Assembly: GCA_052389555.1 (NCBI GenBank) | Contig: JBQTHV010000088.1 | Location: forward strand, 1-29,112 | Direction of reading: 5' to 3' | Source of the DNA: JABFSM01 sp052389555 | GTDB taxonomy: Bacteria > Gemmatimonadota > Gemmatimonadetes > Gemmatimonadales > GWC2-71-9 | Length of the DNA: 29,112 nt | In this document: positions 7,240 through 14,537 of the stretch, piece by piece | Position numbering within the stretch: position 1 is the first letter of the stretch | How the letters are laid out: every line of letters begins with the position of its first letter | Translations under genes and position numbers: made by a program | Notes under the pieces: model-generated | Told to the model about the DNA's origin: nothing | The model's input: only the letters and a program-made list of their open reading frames with translations | Database searches by the model: none

Positions 7240-7311
7240 ATTCTGCGGCGAGCCCGGGAGGCCGGCCTCGCCAGGCGGCCGAGCCCAGGGAATAGCTACG
7301 GCTGGAGGCCC

Positions 7312-9183
7312 TTACCTGACCCGGACCGGCATCGCGACCAGCAAGTCCCCGACTGCGGACGAGACCGTCAACCGGAACTCTCCCGGCTCGCCCGGCGTGA
7401 ACCCGAAGTCGTAGGTCTCCCCGTTGCCCATCTGCTGGACCGCCGGCCGAATCGAGGCCCGCTCCGCCGGGAGATCCATCCCGTCCTTGGCCACCGCCCG
7501 CCAGCTGAGCGGCAGAGAATCGCGCACCAGCCGCACGATCATGCTGGGCCGAAACGTGTGAATGTTGATCAGCCGGAACCGATACCGCTCGCCCACCCGC
7601 AGCTCGAGCGGGTTAGGGGCGATGCTTCCGTTGAGAAACACCTGGTTGACCTCGGCCTCCCGCCGCGGGGTGGAAAGCAGGAGCACAAGGTCGCGCGCCG
7701 GATCGTACCTGGCGGGATCGTCCACCACGAGCAGCGCACCCGACATTCCGGCCTCCTGCTGCCGCACCTCGTCGGCATGGGGATGGTAGATGAAGGTGCC
7801 GTTCCGGGGCGGCGTGAACCGGGCCTCGAAGGAGTCGGCCGGCGCGATCAGCGGGGTGATCCGGCCCCGATGACCCGAGTACCCGGCCACCCCATCCATG
7901 AAGCTCTCCAGCTCGATCCCGTGCCAGTGGACCGCGGTCGGCTCCGGCAGCGTGTTCACCACGGTGATGCTCACCGGCTCACCTCGCTTCAGCAGAATCA
8001 CCGGGCCCGGCAGCGACGGGCCAGCGGATGGCATAACCCGCCCACCCTCCTGCAACACGTAGCGATACGCCGGCTCGGCTTCGGTTCCGCCGGCCGCCGA
8101 ATCGATCTGCGCAATGAGCCGTAACTTCCGCCGAGCGACCGGATCCGTCTCGCGAGCGGTGGTGCTGGATCGTACCTCGATCCCCATCACCAATCCGCCC
8201 ATCATCTCGAGCGCGTGATTTTCGACGTGCACCCGATGCTCGGGCGGCAACGCCGAGCCGTCGAGCGGAGCATTGCGCAGGATGTGGAAGTTGTTGTGAC
8301 AGTGGAACAGCCAATACCCCGGCCGCTCGGGGACCCACGCCATGCTGATCGTACTCCCCGGCGCCATCCGCTCGGTCACGACGAGGTGGGGCGGACCGGC
8401 CGGATCGTAGCGGGTATCCTGGATCCCGTTCCCGCGGCTCTCCACGTTGTAGTAGAACCCATGGAGGTGCATCGGGTGCGGGGTTTCGCTCGCGTTCACG
8501 ATCCGGAACCGCACCGTGTCACCCAGGGCGTACTCGAGCCGCTCGGTGTGGGGCCAGGCCTTGCCGTTGATGGTGAAGCGGGTTAGGTCGGTCCGGAAGA
8601 CGATGCCGCCGGGCCGCTTGTCGCGATTCCATTCGGCCAGCACCAGCACGCGGTCGCGGGGAGAACCGCGCGAGCCGGCCGGGTCCACGATAACCGCCCC
8701 GGCCAGCTCGGCATCGCCTGGCGGCCGTTCGGTGAGCGGGCCCTCCCGGGTGGAAGCCCAGTAGTAGTAGGTCCCCGCTGCGCCCGCGGGGAAGTGGAGC
8801 TCGCGCGATTCAGCGGGCGCAAGACGGATCGGACTCGGAGGCGGAGTACCTAACCCGCCCCGACTGGCAAGGCCGTGTACCCACACGGTGCTGTCGCGGA
8901 GCGCATTCCGGACCGTTGCGTGGATCATGGTTCCCTCGGGCACCCGGATCAGCGGGCCCGGAATCGCCGGGGGCCGGCCCGCCTCCGCGAAGGCTCGGAC
9001 CAGGACGCCGGGATCGGCATCTCGATCCGGATGCCATTCGGCCTCGCGCACCTCCAGCCGGAGCGTGAGCACGCCGTCGCGAAGAGTTCCCGCGGCGGTG
9101 CGGTTGTCATTCGCGGCGGCCCGGACCGGCGCTTGTCCCATGAGCGCCATCCCTTGGGCCGCAACAAGGAGCAGGAGAAGCAT
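7312..9183 (-). CDS. Four-cupredoxin multicopper oxidase with permuted copper motifs
   Basis: A 623-residue exported copper oxidase (signal peptide about 1-23). It has four cupredoxin-like domains. Domain 1 (~35-170) has lost its ligands: WVHG at 101-104 where HWHG is expected, YYYWAS at 139-144 where YHSH is expected. Domain 2 (~175-335) carries the sites normally at the C-terminus: HPMHLHG (236-242) and HCHNNFH (294-300). Domain 3 (~350-490) carries the sites normally at the N-terminus: HWHG (419-422) and YHPHAD (466-471). Domain 4 (~495-623) has none. All four copper motifs of a laccase-type enzyme are therefore present, but in the order 3-4-1-2. The gene starts 9 bases after vapC copy 2 ends, so it is probably read from that cassette's promoter. 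Substrate unknown: metal ions or phenolics are possible. Confidence 0.92.
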   Translation of the reverse strand: MLLLLLVAAQGMALMGQAPVRAAANDNRTAAGTLRDGVLTLRLEVREAEWHPDRDADPGVLVRAFAEAGRPPAIPGPLIRVPEGTMIHATVRNALRDSTVWVHGLASRGGLGTPPPSPIRLAPAESRELHFPAGAAGTYYYWASTREGPLTERPPGDAELAGAVIVDPAGSRGSPRDRVLVLAEWNRDKRPGGIVFRTDLTRFTINGKAWPHTERLEYALGDTVRFRIVNASETPHPMHLHGFYYNVESRGNGIQDTRYDPAGPPHLVVTERMAPGSTISMAWVPERPGYWLFHCHNNFHILRNAPLDGSALPPEHRVHVENHALEMMGGLVMGIEVRSSTTARETDPVARRKLRLIAQIDSAAGGTEAEPAYRYVLQEGGRVMPSAGPSLPGPVILLKRGEPVSITVVNTLPEPTAVHWHGIELESFMDGVAGYSGHRGRITPLIAPADSFEARFTPPRNGTFIYHPHADEVRQQEAGMSGALLVVDDPARYDPARDLVLLLSTPRREAEVNQVFLNGSIAPNPLELRVGERYRFRLINIHTFRPSMIVRLVRDSLPLSWRAVAKDGMDLPAERASIRPAVQQMGNGETYDFGFTPGEPGEFRLTVSSAVGDLLVAMPVRVR

Positions 9184-9192
9184 GTGGCGGAT

Positions 9193-9588
9193 TTACCCTC
9201 GCCGCTCGAGCCCGCTGATCCGGTCGAATCCGGTATCCAAGCTCATGACTGTAGTGATCTCACGCCGGCGCATAACCGCGGCATGCACCGCGTCGCGGGC
9301 GGAAAGCCCACGCATGCCGAGCATGAGGGCCTTCGCCTGCTCTACATCCTGCTGCTCGATCGGGAAGACCTCGTCGACGACGCCGAGCAAGGCATCGAAG
9401 GCCGGCTGAATGGCATCGGGACGCCGGATCGCGTGATAGCGATGTAGAATCTCCTGAAGGACCTCCGCGTCGGTCACCAGCCGTTCGCCGGCGGAGATGG
9501 ACTGCTCCAGGAGCCGCCTCGTCAGGTCCTTGTTGGGATGGGGAGCTCCGACGAGATACATGGGGATGTTGGAATCGACGAAGATCAC
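9193..9588 (-). CDS. vapC: PIN-domain toxin, VapC-type (copy 2)
   Basis: A 131-residue PIN toxin starting at GTG 9588, which overlaps the former antitoxin stop as GTGA. All four active-site acids can be placed: D5 (IFVDS), E46 or E42, D99 (SARDAVHAA), and D118 (SLDTGF). Eleven residues differ from copy 1, including N7, D21, V71, Q79 and D118. The toxin looks fully functional, while its own antitoxin gene is frameshifted. Its survival implies either neutralisation in trans by VapB copy 1, poor translation because coupling to vapB is lost, or a sequencing error in vapB2. The multicopper oxidase follows after 9 bases. Confidence 0.9.
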   Translation of the reverse strand: MIFVDSNIPMYLVGAPHPNKDLTRRLLEQSISAGERLVTDAEVLQEILHRYHAIRRPDAIQPAFDALLGVVDEVFPIEQQDVEQAKALMLGMRGLSARDAVHAAVMRRREITTVMSLDTGFDRISGLERRG

Positions 9589-9832
9589 GGCCCGCCCGAA
9601 CCGCGGTAGCCGCGCTCGATCTCCTCGAGCATCTGGGGGAGATCGGCGGTGGGATACTTACCCCTTGCGGCGTCCCGCACCACGGCGAGCTTGCGGCGCG
9701 GATCTCCCTGGGCTCTTCGCGCCGAGCCTGGCGTACCCACTCGGCTACGGTCATCCGGGAGCGGCGAGCGATCCGTCGGATTTCGGCGAACTCCTCAGGA
9801 TCGAGCAAGACCTGCAGGCGGCTTTGACTCAT
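9585..9832 (-). pseudogene. vapB: Frameshifted VapB-type antitoxin (copy 2)
   Basis: Aligned with copy 1, this gene has a 12-base in-frame deletion (removing four codons after WVRQA) and a one-base deletion near 9709-9710 (CCCTGGG on the plus strand against CCCTTGGG in copy 1). The total of 248 bases is not a multiple of three. The first 37 or so residues keep the RHH domain (MSQSRLQVLLDPEEFAEIRR and TVAEWVRQA). After the lesion the original frame runs into unrelated sequence, while the shifted frame still reads GDPRRKLAVVRDAARGKYP and a normal ending to TGA 9585-9587. The DNA-binding half could still be made, but the toxin-binding half would be lost. Confidence 0.88.
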
Positions 9833-9868
9833 GGCTATGAGCATAGGAAACTCATATCTATCAGTCAA
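9828..9868 (-). promoter_or_regulatory. Promoter/operator of VapBC copy 2, leaderless layout
   Basis: TTGACT (9868-9863), 17 bases, TATGCT (9845-9840), 7 bases, ATG: the same geometry as copy 1. CTCAT-ggct-ATGAG (9828-9841) is conserved as an inverted repeat. The distal repeat CTCAT-atct-ATCAG (9851-9864) has one mismatch. It probably drives the broken antitoxin, the toxin and the multicopper oxidase. Confidence 0.65.
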
Positions 9869-9952
9869 ACGTTAGGGGAAGGCCGTCCTTGCTTCTTAGG
9901 ATCTAGACCCGGACCGGACCCAGACGATCTCAGCCAGTCAGGGAATATGCGA

Positions 9953-12289
9953 TCACCCGCGTCGCTCGAACCCCATCTGCCGGACCAGCGCAATGAAGCG
10001 CGGAGAGGAGCGGAGCGGGTCGAACCGGGGATCCATCGCCAGGTAGCTCATCAGGGTGGAGCGCTCCTCCAGGGCGCGCTCCAGTGCCGTCAGCGCTTCG
10101 TCGCCCCGCCCTAACCCGGCCCAGACCAGCGCCATCTGATAATCCCCGGTGGGTCCTCGACTTCGCTGCTGGAGCTCTCTGAGAATGGCCTCCGCCTCGG
10201 CGCGCCGCCCGGCAATGCCGTAGAGATGGCCCAGCGAACCCAGCCAGTTGCGACCGCGTCCGGCAACGGCGATGGCCTTGAGGATTTCGGCCTCGGCGTC
10301 TGCCAAGCGGCCCATCTGCTCATATACCAGTCCCAGGCCCCAGTGCGCCACCGGGAAGTCCGGATTGAGCTCGAGCGTCGCCCGCATTCGGCGCTCCGCC
10401 TCCGAGTAGTTCCGGCCGAAGTAGTAGATCACCCCGATATTGGCGTGGGCGACCAGGGAGAGCGGGTCAAGTTGGTGGGCCTTCTGGGCTTCCGCCACCG
10501 CTTCCGGGATCCTTCCCCGAGCCGCCAGGATCCGACTCACGGCGTGGTGGAGATCCGCATCGCTGGGCTTGAGCGCCAGGGCTCGCGCGTAGGCCGCTTC
10601 GGCTCCGGCCCAATCCCAGTCGCCGAAGGCCTTCACGTAGCCTAACACGCGATGCCCGTCGGGCAGCATCGGGTCCAGCTCCACCGCCCGCTGGGCGGCT
10701 GCCTTGGCCTTCGAGAATTCTTCCGCCGGAATGGCACTGGTATAGAACGGCAGCACGCTGTAGTACTCGGCGAGCCCCGCGTACGAGGGGGCGTGAGCCG
10801 GAGCGGCAGCAAGGGCCTGGCGGAAATAGTCGAGCGCGTTCTGAAGCCCTTCCGGGGTGCGGGTACTCAAGTGATAGCGACCGCGGAGGTAGAGGTCTTC
10901 GACTTCCCGAGAGGCCGGCCGTCTCGGGTTCCGCCGCGGGAGCTCGGCACCCAGCTGGCGCGCCACGGTGGCCGCGGCTTCCCGCTGGAGGGAGTCGATC
11001 GCTCCGGCGGAGCCTTCAAGAGTCCCCGTCCACAGCGGGGCCAGTGAGTCAGGACGAAACAACCGGAGCGCGAGCCGGAGCCCGCGATCTGAGCCCCCGA
11101 GCTCTCCCTCGACAATCGCGCCCACGTTGAGCTCCCGGCCGACGACCTCGTGGGGCCGGGATCCTCCCCGGTACGTCTCCACGGAGGCGGGCGCCATGAT
11201 CTCAACCCGTTCGAGCCGGGCGAGCTCGCTGATGAGCCCCGCAGTCATGCCCTCAAGGACATACGAGGGGACCGAATCAGTGGGGAGATTGCGGAGTGGC
11301 AGGATGGCAACCCGGGCAAAGCGCGGAGGGGAAGCGCGCGATTTCGCAAGGACCCAAACCCCGCCGACTACCGCCATGAGAGCGAGGATCACGAGGACAG
11401 CGCCGAGCTTTCGCCGGTTCAACCTGGCCCGGGGCCGCTTGGCGGGGATCTCCGTGCCACCCGCGGCGAGCGAGGCCAGGAAAGCGTCTACCGTGGGGAA
11501 GCGGTCCGCAGGCGACTTGGCCAGCGCCCGGGTGATGCTTCGTTCCAGCGCGGGGCTCACCGATTCTCGCACTGTAGTCAGCCGCGGTACCGGGTCGGAC
11601 AACTTTCGCGCAGTGATCGCCTGGGGTGTCGGGCCCACGAAGGGAGGGTGGCCCGCCAGCATTTCGTACAGGACGCAGGCCACCGAATACTGGTCGCTCT
11701 GGGGCCCCACTGCGGCGTCGCCGGTGGCCTGCTCCGGGCTCATGTAGGTCGGGGTACCGATGATCATACCGGTGCTGGTGAGGGCCTTCTCGCCACTCGC
11801 GGTCACCGCCCGAGCGATCCCGAAATCGGTGAGAACCGCCTGGCCGCCGAACAGCAGAATGTTCTCCGGCTTGATATCGCGGTGGGTGACGCCGCGAGCG
11901 TGGGCGTGGCTCAGGGCCGCTCCGATCTCCCGGGTTATGCAGAGGGCGTCGTCGAGAGGGAGCTGGTGGTCCCGGTCGAGCCGGTTCCGCAGCGACTCTC
12001 CCTCGGCGTAGGGCATGGCGTAGAAGAGAAAGCCACCGGCGTCGCCCGAATCGAGCAGAGGCAGGATGTTGGGATGGCCGAGCCCCGCGGCGATGGCGAT
12101 CTCCCGGAGGAAACGCTCGGGGCCGGTGATCGCAGCGAATTCCGGCTGGAGCACTTTGATCGCGACGCGGCGGTGATGGCGGAGATCTTCGGCGAGGAAG
12201 ACCGTGGCCATGCCGCCTTGCCCGATCTCGTGAAGCAGGGTGTAGCGGCCGACCAGCGCGGCCTGGAGCTGCGGGAGAGAGATGCTCAT
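9953..12289 (-). CDS. Transmembrane Ser/Thr protein kinase with TolB-like domain and TPR repeats
   Basis: A 778-residue signalling protein. The Hanks-type kinase domain covers ~14-275: glycine loop IGQGGMATV (22-30), VAIK lysine K45, HRD (136-138) with catalytic D138, IKPEN (139-143), DFG (155-157), and GTPTYMSPE (178-186). A basic juxtamembrane stretch leads to one transmembrane helix (~296-315). Outside the membrane, residues ~325-450 resemble the TolB-like/FlgO-like N-terminal domain (RVAILPLRNLPTDSVPSYV), followed by about eight TPR-like helical pairs to ~760. This architecture is common in Gemmatimonadota and Acidobacteriota and probably senses a periplasmic partner through the TPRs. I chose ATG 12289 because it directly precedes the conserved opening; a GTG at 12304 is an alternative. 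It is monocistronic as far as can be seen. Confidence 0.95.
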   Translation of the reverse strand: MSISLPQLQAALVGRYTLLHEIGQGGMATVFLAEDLRHHRRVAIKVLQPEFAAITGPERFLREIAIAAGLGHPNILPLLDSGDAGGFLFYAMPYAEGESLRNRLDRDHQLPLDDALCITREIGAALSHAHARGVTHRDIKPENILLFGGQAVLTDFGIARAVTASGEKALTSTGMIIGTPTYMSPEQATGDAAVGPQSDQYSVACVLYEMLAGHPPFVGPTPQAITARKLSDPVPRLTTVRESVSPALERSITRALAKSPADRFPTVDAFLASLAAGGTEIPAKRPRARLNRRKLGAVLVILALMAVVGGVWVLAKSRASPPRFARVAILPLRNLPTDSVPSYVLEGMTAGLISELARLERVEIMAPASVETYRGGSRPHEVVGRELNVGAIVEGELGGSDRGLRLALRLFRPDSLAPLWTGTLEGSAGAIDSLQREAAATVARQLGAELPRRNPRRPASREVEDLYLRGRYHLSTRTPEGLQNALDYFRQALAAAPAHAPSYAGLAEYYSVLPFYTSAIPAEEFSKAKAAAQRAVELDPMLPDGHRVLGYVKAFGDWDWAGAEAAYARALALKPSDADLHHAVSRILAARGRIPEAVAEAQKAHQLDPLSLVAHANIGVIYYFGRNYSEAERRMRATLELNPDFPVAHWGLGLVYEQMGRLADAEAEILKAIAVAGRGRNWLGSLGHLYGIAGRRAEAEAILRELQQRSRGPTGDYQMALVWAGLGRGDEALTALERALEERSTLMSYLAMDPRFDPLRSSPRFIALVRQMGFERRG

Positions 12290-12394
12290 GTGCAGCCGGG
12301 TCACCCAAGCCTACCGTCTAGGTGGCTATCGAGCAACAACCGTTGCGACTTATCGCGGGCTCGGGCCCTTGGCCATGGAACCACTCCAAGCTTC

Positions 12395-12681
12395 ATGGAA
12401 GGGCGCGCCGCAGCACAGCAGTGGGCTACCAACACCTTCGGGCGATTCACGCTCACGGTGAACTACACCAGCACGAGTGTCACGGTGGCGGGAGCCTGTC
12501 GATCGACCGCTTTGCCGGCACCCTCACCATCACCCCCAAGGCCGGTGGCGCCACGATGACTGAGCAGGTCGAGGGCCTTCACGTGATGCGGAAGGAAGCC
12601 GACGGGAGCTGGGAGATCGCGATGGATGTCTGGAATATGGATGCGCCGCCGCCCGCGGCCCCGCCGTCGCCCCGACCCTAA
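12395..12681 (+). pseudogene. Decayed SnoaL-like/DUF4440 (NTF2 fold) gene
   Basis: Two fragments in different frames add up to part of an NTF2-fold, SnoaL/DUF4440-like protein. From 12395 one frame reads MEGRAAAQQWATNTFGRFTL, matching the family's ...GRAAI...W... and beta-strand region. From about 12490 the next frame reads GGGSLSIDRFAGTLTITPKA and continues through VEGLHVMRKEADGSWEIAMD to VWNMDAPPP, the typical C-terminal strand ending. The N-terminal third and the helix after GRAA are missing. It ends at TAA 12679-12681, overlapping the stop of the convergent dehydratase gene by two bases. Probably a non-functional relic. Confidence 0.5.
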
Positions 12682-13640
12682 CGCGGACCGGCGAGCAACT
12701 CCCGGAGACCTTCGAGCGAGACGTTCCCGCCGCTCACGATCAGCGCGACCCGCTTGCCGAGGAACCGCTCGCGGTACCTGAGCACCGCGGCGAGCGCGGC
12801 CGCGCCGGCCCCCTCCACCAGATTCCGGGTCTTCTCGAGCAGGAGCAGCATCGCGGCGCGAAGCTCGGCGTCGCTCACCAGCACGAAATCGGTGAGGTCG
12901 CGGCGTAGAATGGCCTGGGTCAGGTCGAACGGTGCCCGAGTGGCGAGCCCCTCGGCGAAGGTGCGCATCTCCGCTTCGACCCGGCGCCCTTCCTTCCAGG
13001 AGCGATAGGCCGCCGGCGCGCTATCCGATTGCACTCCGATGACCTCGACTTGCGGGTTAATCGCCTTGGCGACGAGACAGGCGCCCGCCGCGCCGCTCCC
13101 GCCGCCGACCGGCACGATCACCGCGTCGAGGTCGGGCTTCGACTCGAGGATCTCCAGCGTGTGAGTCGCGACCCCGGTGATGAGCAGCGGCTCATCGCCC
13201 GAGGAGAGATAGTGCAGCCCCTCCGACTCCGCGGTCCGCTCGACGTAGGCACGGCAGTCGTCGAAGTCCTTCCCGACGAACCGGACCTCGGCACCGTAGC
13301 CGCGGATCGCTTCGACCTTGACCGGATTGGCTTCGTTGGGGACCGCGACTACCGCTCGCACCCCGAAGCGCTGGGCGGCATACGCCACGCTCAGGCCGTG
13401 ATTCCCCGAGGACGCGGTGAGGACTCCGCGCTGTTTCACCTCCTCGGCAAGGTGGGCCATAAAGTTCACCCCACCCCGCACCTTGAAGGCCCCGGTGGGC
13501 TGATGATTCTCGTGCTTGAGCCAAAGCTCCGCCCCAGCGAGGTCGCTGAGCGGCTGGTAGTGGTGGAGCGCGGTGGGCTTGAGATGCGGCGCGATCGTGG
13601 CTCGGGCCTCGAGCACCTCGTCGAACGTGGGGGCGGCCAC
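12678..13640 (-). CDS. Threonine/serine dehydratase-like PLP enzyme (short form)
   Basis: A 320-residue fold-type II PLP enzyme, similar to threonine ammonia-lyase/serine dehydratase (threonine to 2-oxobutyrate plus ammonia). The PLP lysine is K53 in QPTGAFKVRGG. The substrate/phosphate loops SSGNHGLSVAYAA and VPVGGGSGAAG are present, and the SGGNVS motif lies near the C-terminus. There is no C-terminal ACT domain, so it would lack isoleucine feedback control like catabolic forms. I chose GTG 13640, 5 bases after the upstream membrane-protein stop; longer starts would overlap that gene. It is the last gene of the ggt operon. A related activity (threo-3-hydroxyaspartate dehydratase or serine racemase) cannot be excluded from the sequence. 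Confidence 0.88.
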   Translation of the reverse strand: MAAPTFDEVLEARATIAPHLKPTALHHYQPLSDLAGAELWLKHENHQPTGAFKVRGGVNFMAHLAEEVKQRGVLTASSGNHGLSVAYAAQRFGVRAVVAVPNEANPVKVEAIRGYGAEVRFVGKDFDDCRAYVERTAESEGLHYLSSGDEPLLITGVATHTLEILESKPDLDAVIVPVGGGSGAAGACLVAKAINPQVEVIGVQSDSAPAAYRSWKEGRRVEAEMRTFAEGLATRAPFDLTQAILRRDLTDFVLVSDAELRAAMLLLLEKTRNLVEGAGAAALAAVLRYRERFLGKRVALIVSGGNVSLEGLRELLAGPR

Positions 13641-13645
13641 TTCGA

Positions 13646-13993
13646 TCAGAGAAGTTTCCAGACCGGCGGAAAGCTCAACAGCAGGCCCAGGCCCAGCAGC
13701 AGCAGGGTGACGGCGTACACCCGCCGCGGCTGGACCCGGCGCTGCTTCCAGCGGGAGTGCAGGATGGCCCACCCGATCAACCAGATCACCACGGCGAGGG
13801 TCGTGCGACCCGACACTCCGCCAGCCGGCGGGTAGAGGGCCGGCGCAACGAACAGGTCCGCCTCGTTGAGGATGACGATCAGGCCCAGGGCAAACGCGCC
13901 GATGCCCGCAGCCAGGAAGGCTGCCAGCGCCGCTCCATTGGCGCCCGGGTCGGCTTTCGGTTCCGCGAGGGGGGGGGACGGGGGAGTCGCCAT
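13646..13993 (-). CDS. Small three-helix membrane protein
   Basis: A 115-residue integral membrane protein of unknown function. Three hydrophobic helices are visible at ~21-43, ~64-80 and ~91-108, with a basic loop (SRWKQRRVQPRR) between the last two. The proline-rich N-terminus is encoded by a run of nine C on the coding strand (13969-13977) at codons 6-9, a slippage-prone site so near the start. The gene begins one base after the stop of the preceding membrane-protein gene and ends 5 bases before the dehydratase start, so it is part of a tight operon. I do not recognise the family. A partner of the 179-residue membrane protein is likely from the context. Confidence 0.75.
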   Translation of the reverse strand: MATPPSPPLAEPKADPGANGAALAAFLAAGIGAFALGLIVILNEADLFVAPALYPPAGGVSGRTTLAVVIWLIGWAILHSRWKQRRVQPRRVYAVTLLLLGLGLLLSFPPVWKLL

Positions 13994-13994
13994 G

Positions 13995-14534
13995 CTATTC
14001 GAGCGGAGCGACTTTGTTGATGAAGACGCCGAGGAGTGCTATGACCGAGACCAGTACAAAGCAGGCTGTCAGCAGGGTCGCGGCGATGCGGCGCAGCGTC
14101 GCATCGCTCAGCAGGCTGGTGCGATACCGCACGCCGACGAACGCCGCGGCCGTCGCCAGCATCGCGGTGATCCAGGGCACGTGCTCCTTGATCTCCATCG
14201 CGAAGCTATGCAGCCATACGGTCTCGGGGTTCGACCGAATCAAGGCCACCGGATAGCGGCTGAGATCGGTCAAGCCCTCGGGCGGCGTGGCCCGGTAGGG
14301 CGGGAAGTTCACGTAGGTGCCCAGGATCACCGTGAGCCACAGGACCACCGCGATAAACGCGGTGAGCCCTGCCAGGTAGCGCGCCTGGCTCTCCTCGGCG
14401 AGCGCCAGGCCCGCCGGTCGCAGGATCTTGAGGGAGAATAGAGCCGCGGCCAGCGCCAGCAGTGCGGCACCGCCCAGGGCGATGCCGTGGATCATGGTCC
14501 AGATGCTGCGCTCGCTGAACAGCAGAGTCTCCAT
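13995..14534 (-). CDS. Four-helix membrane protein with conserved-looking histidines
   Basis: A 179-residue polytopic membrane protein. Hydrophobic helices lie at ~14-36, ~51-74, ~119-137 and ~149-172, with a long polar loop (75-118) between helices 2 and 3. Histidines at H16 (in helix 1), H109 and H118 (just before helix 3) sit at membrane boundaries, the kind of positions that can bind haem or metal; this is only a suggestion. It starts 3 bases after the gamma-glutamyltransferase stop and is followed one base later by the small membrane-protein gene. The family is not recognised. Confidence 0.75.
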   Translation of the reverse strand: METLLFSERSIWTMIHGIALGGAALLALAAALFSLKILRPAGLALAEESQARYLAGLTAFIAVVLWLTVILGTYVNFPPYRATPPEGLTDLSRYPVALIRSNPETVWLHSFAMEIKEHVPWITAMLATAAAFVGVRYRTSLLSDATLRRIAATLLTACFVLVSVIALLGVFINKVAPLE

Positions 14535-14537
14535 TCG

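Larger units (their letters stand above)
6551..7240 (-). repeat. Long direct repeat, unit 1 (VapBC cassette)
   Basis: The whole cassette, from the -35 box to the toxin stop, is repeated at 9193-9868 in the same orientation. The toxin part is 92% identical in protein. Recombination between the units would delete the multicopper oxidase (about 2.6 kb). Confidence 0.9.
9193..9869 (-). repeat. Long direct repeat, unit 2 (VapBC cassette)
   Basis: Second unit of the duplicated cassette. It is about 13 bases shorter than unit 1 because of the 12-base and one-base deletions in the antitoxin gene. Confidence 0.9.

Noticed and set aside
4015..9868. A multi-gene phage-defence island made of the DUF pair, ERCC4 nuclease and VapBC genes
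   Set aside because: No recognised defence core genes (restriction, CBASS, retron, Gabija or similar) are present, and the pieces are partly decayed. The evidence supports only an accessory patch.
6551..9869. Composite transposon around the multicopper oxidase
   Set aside because: The direct repeats encode VapBC, not a transposase, and I see no terminal inverted repeats or target-site duplications.
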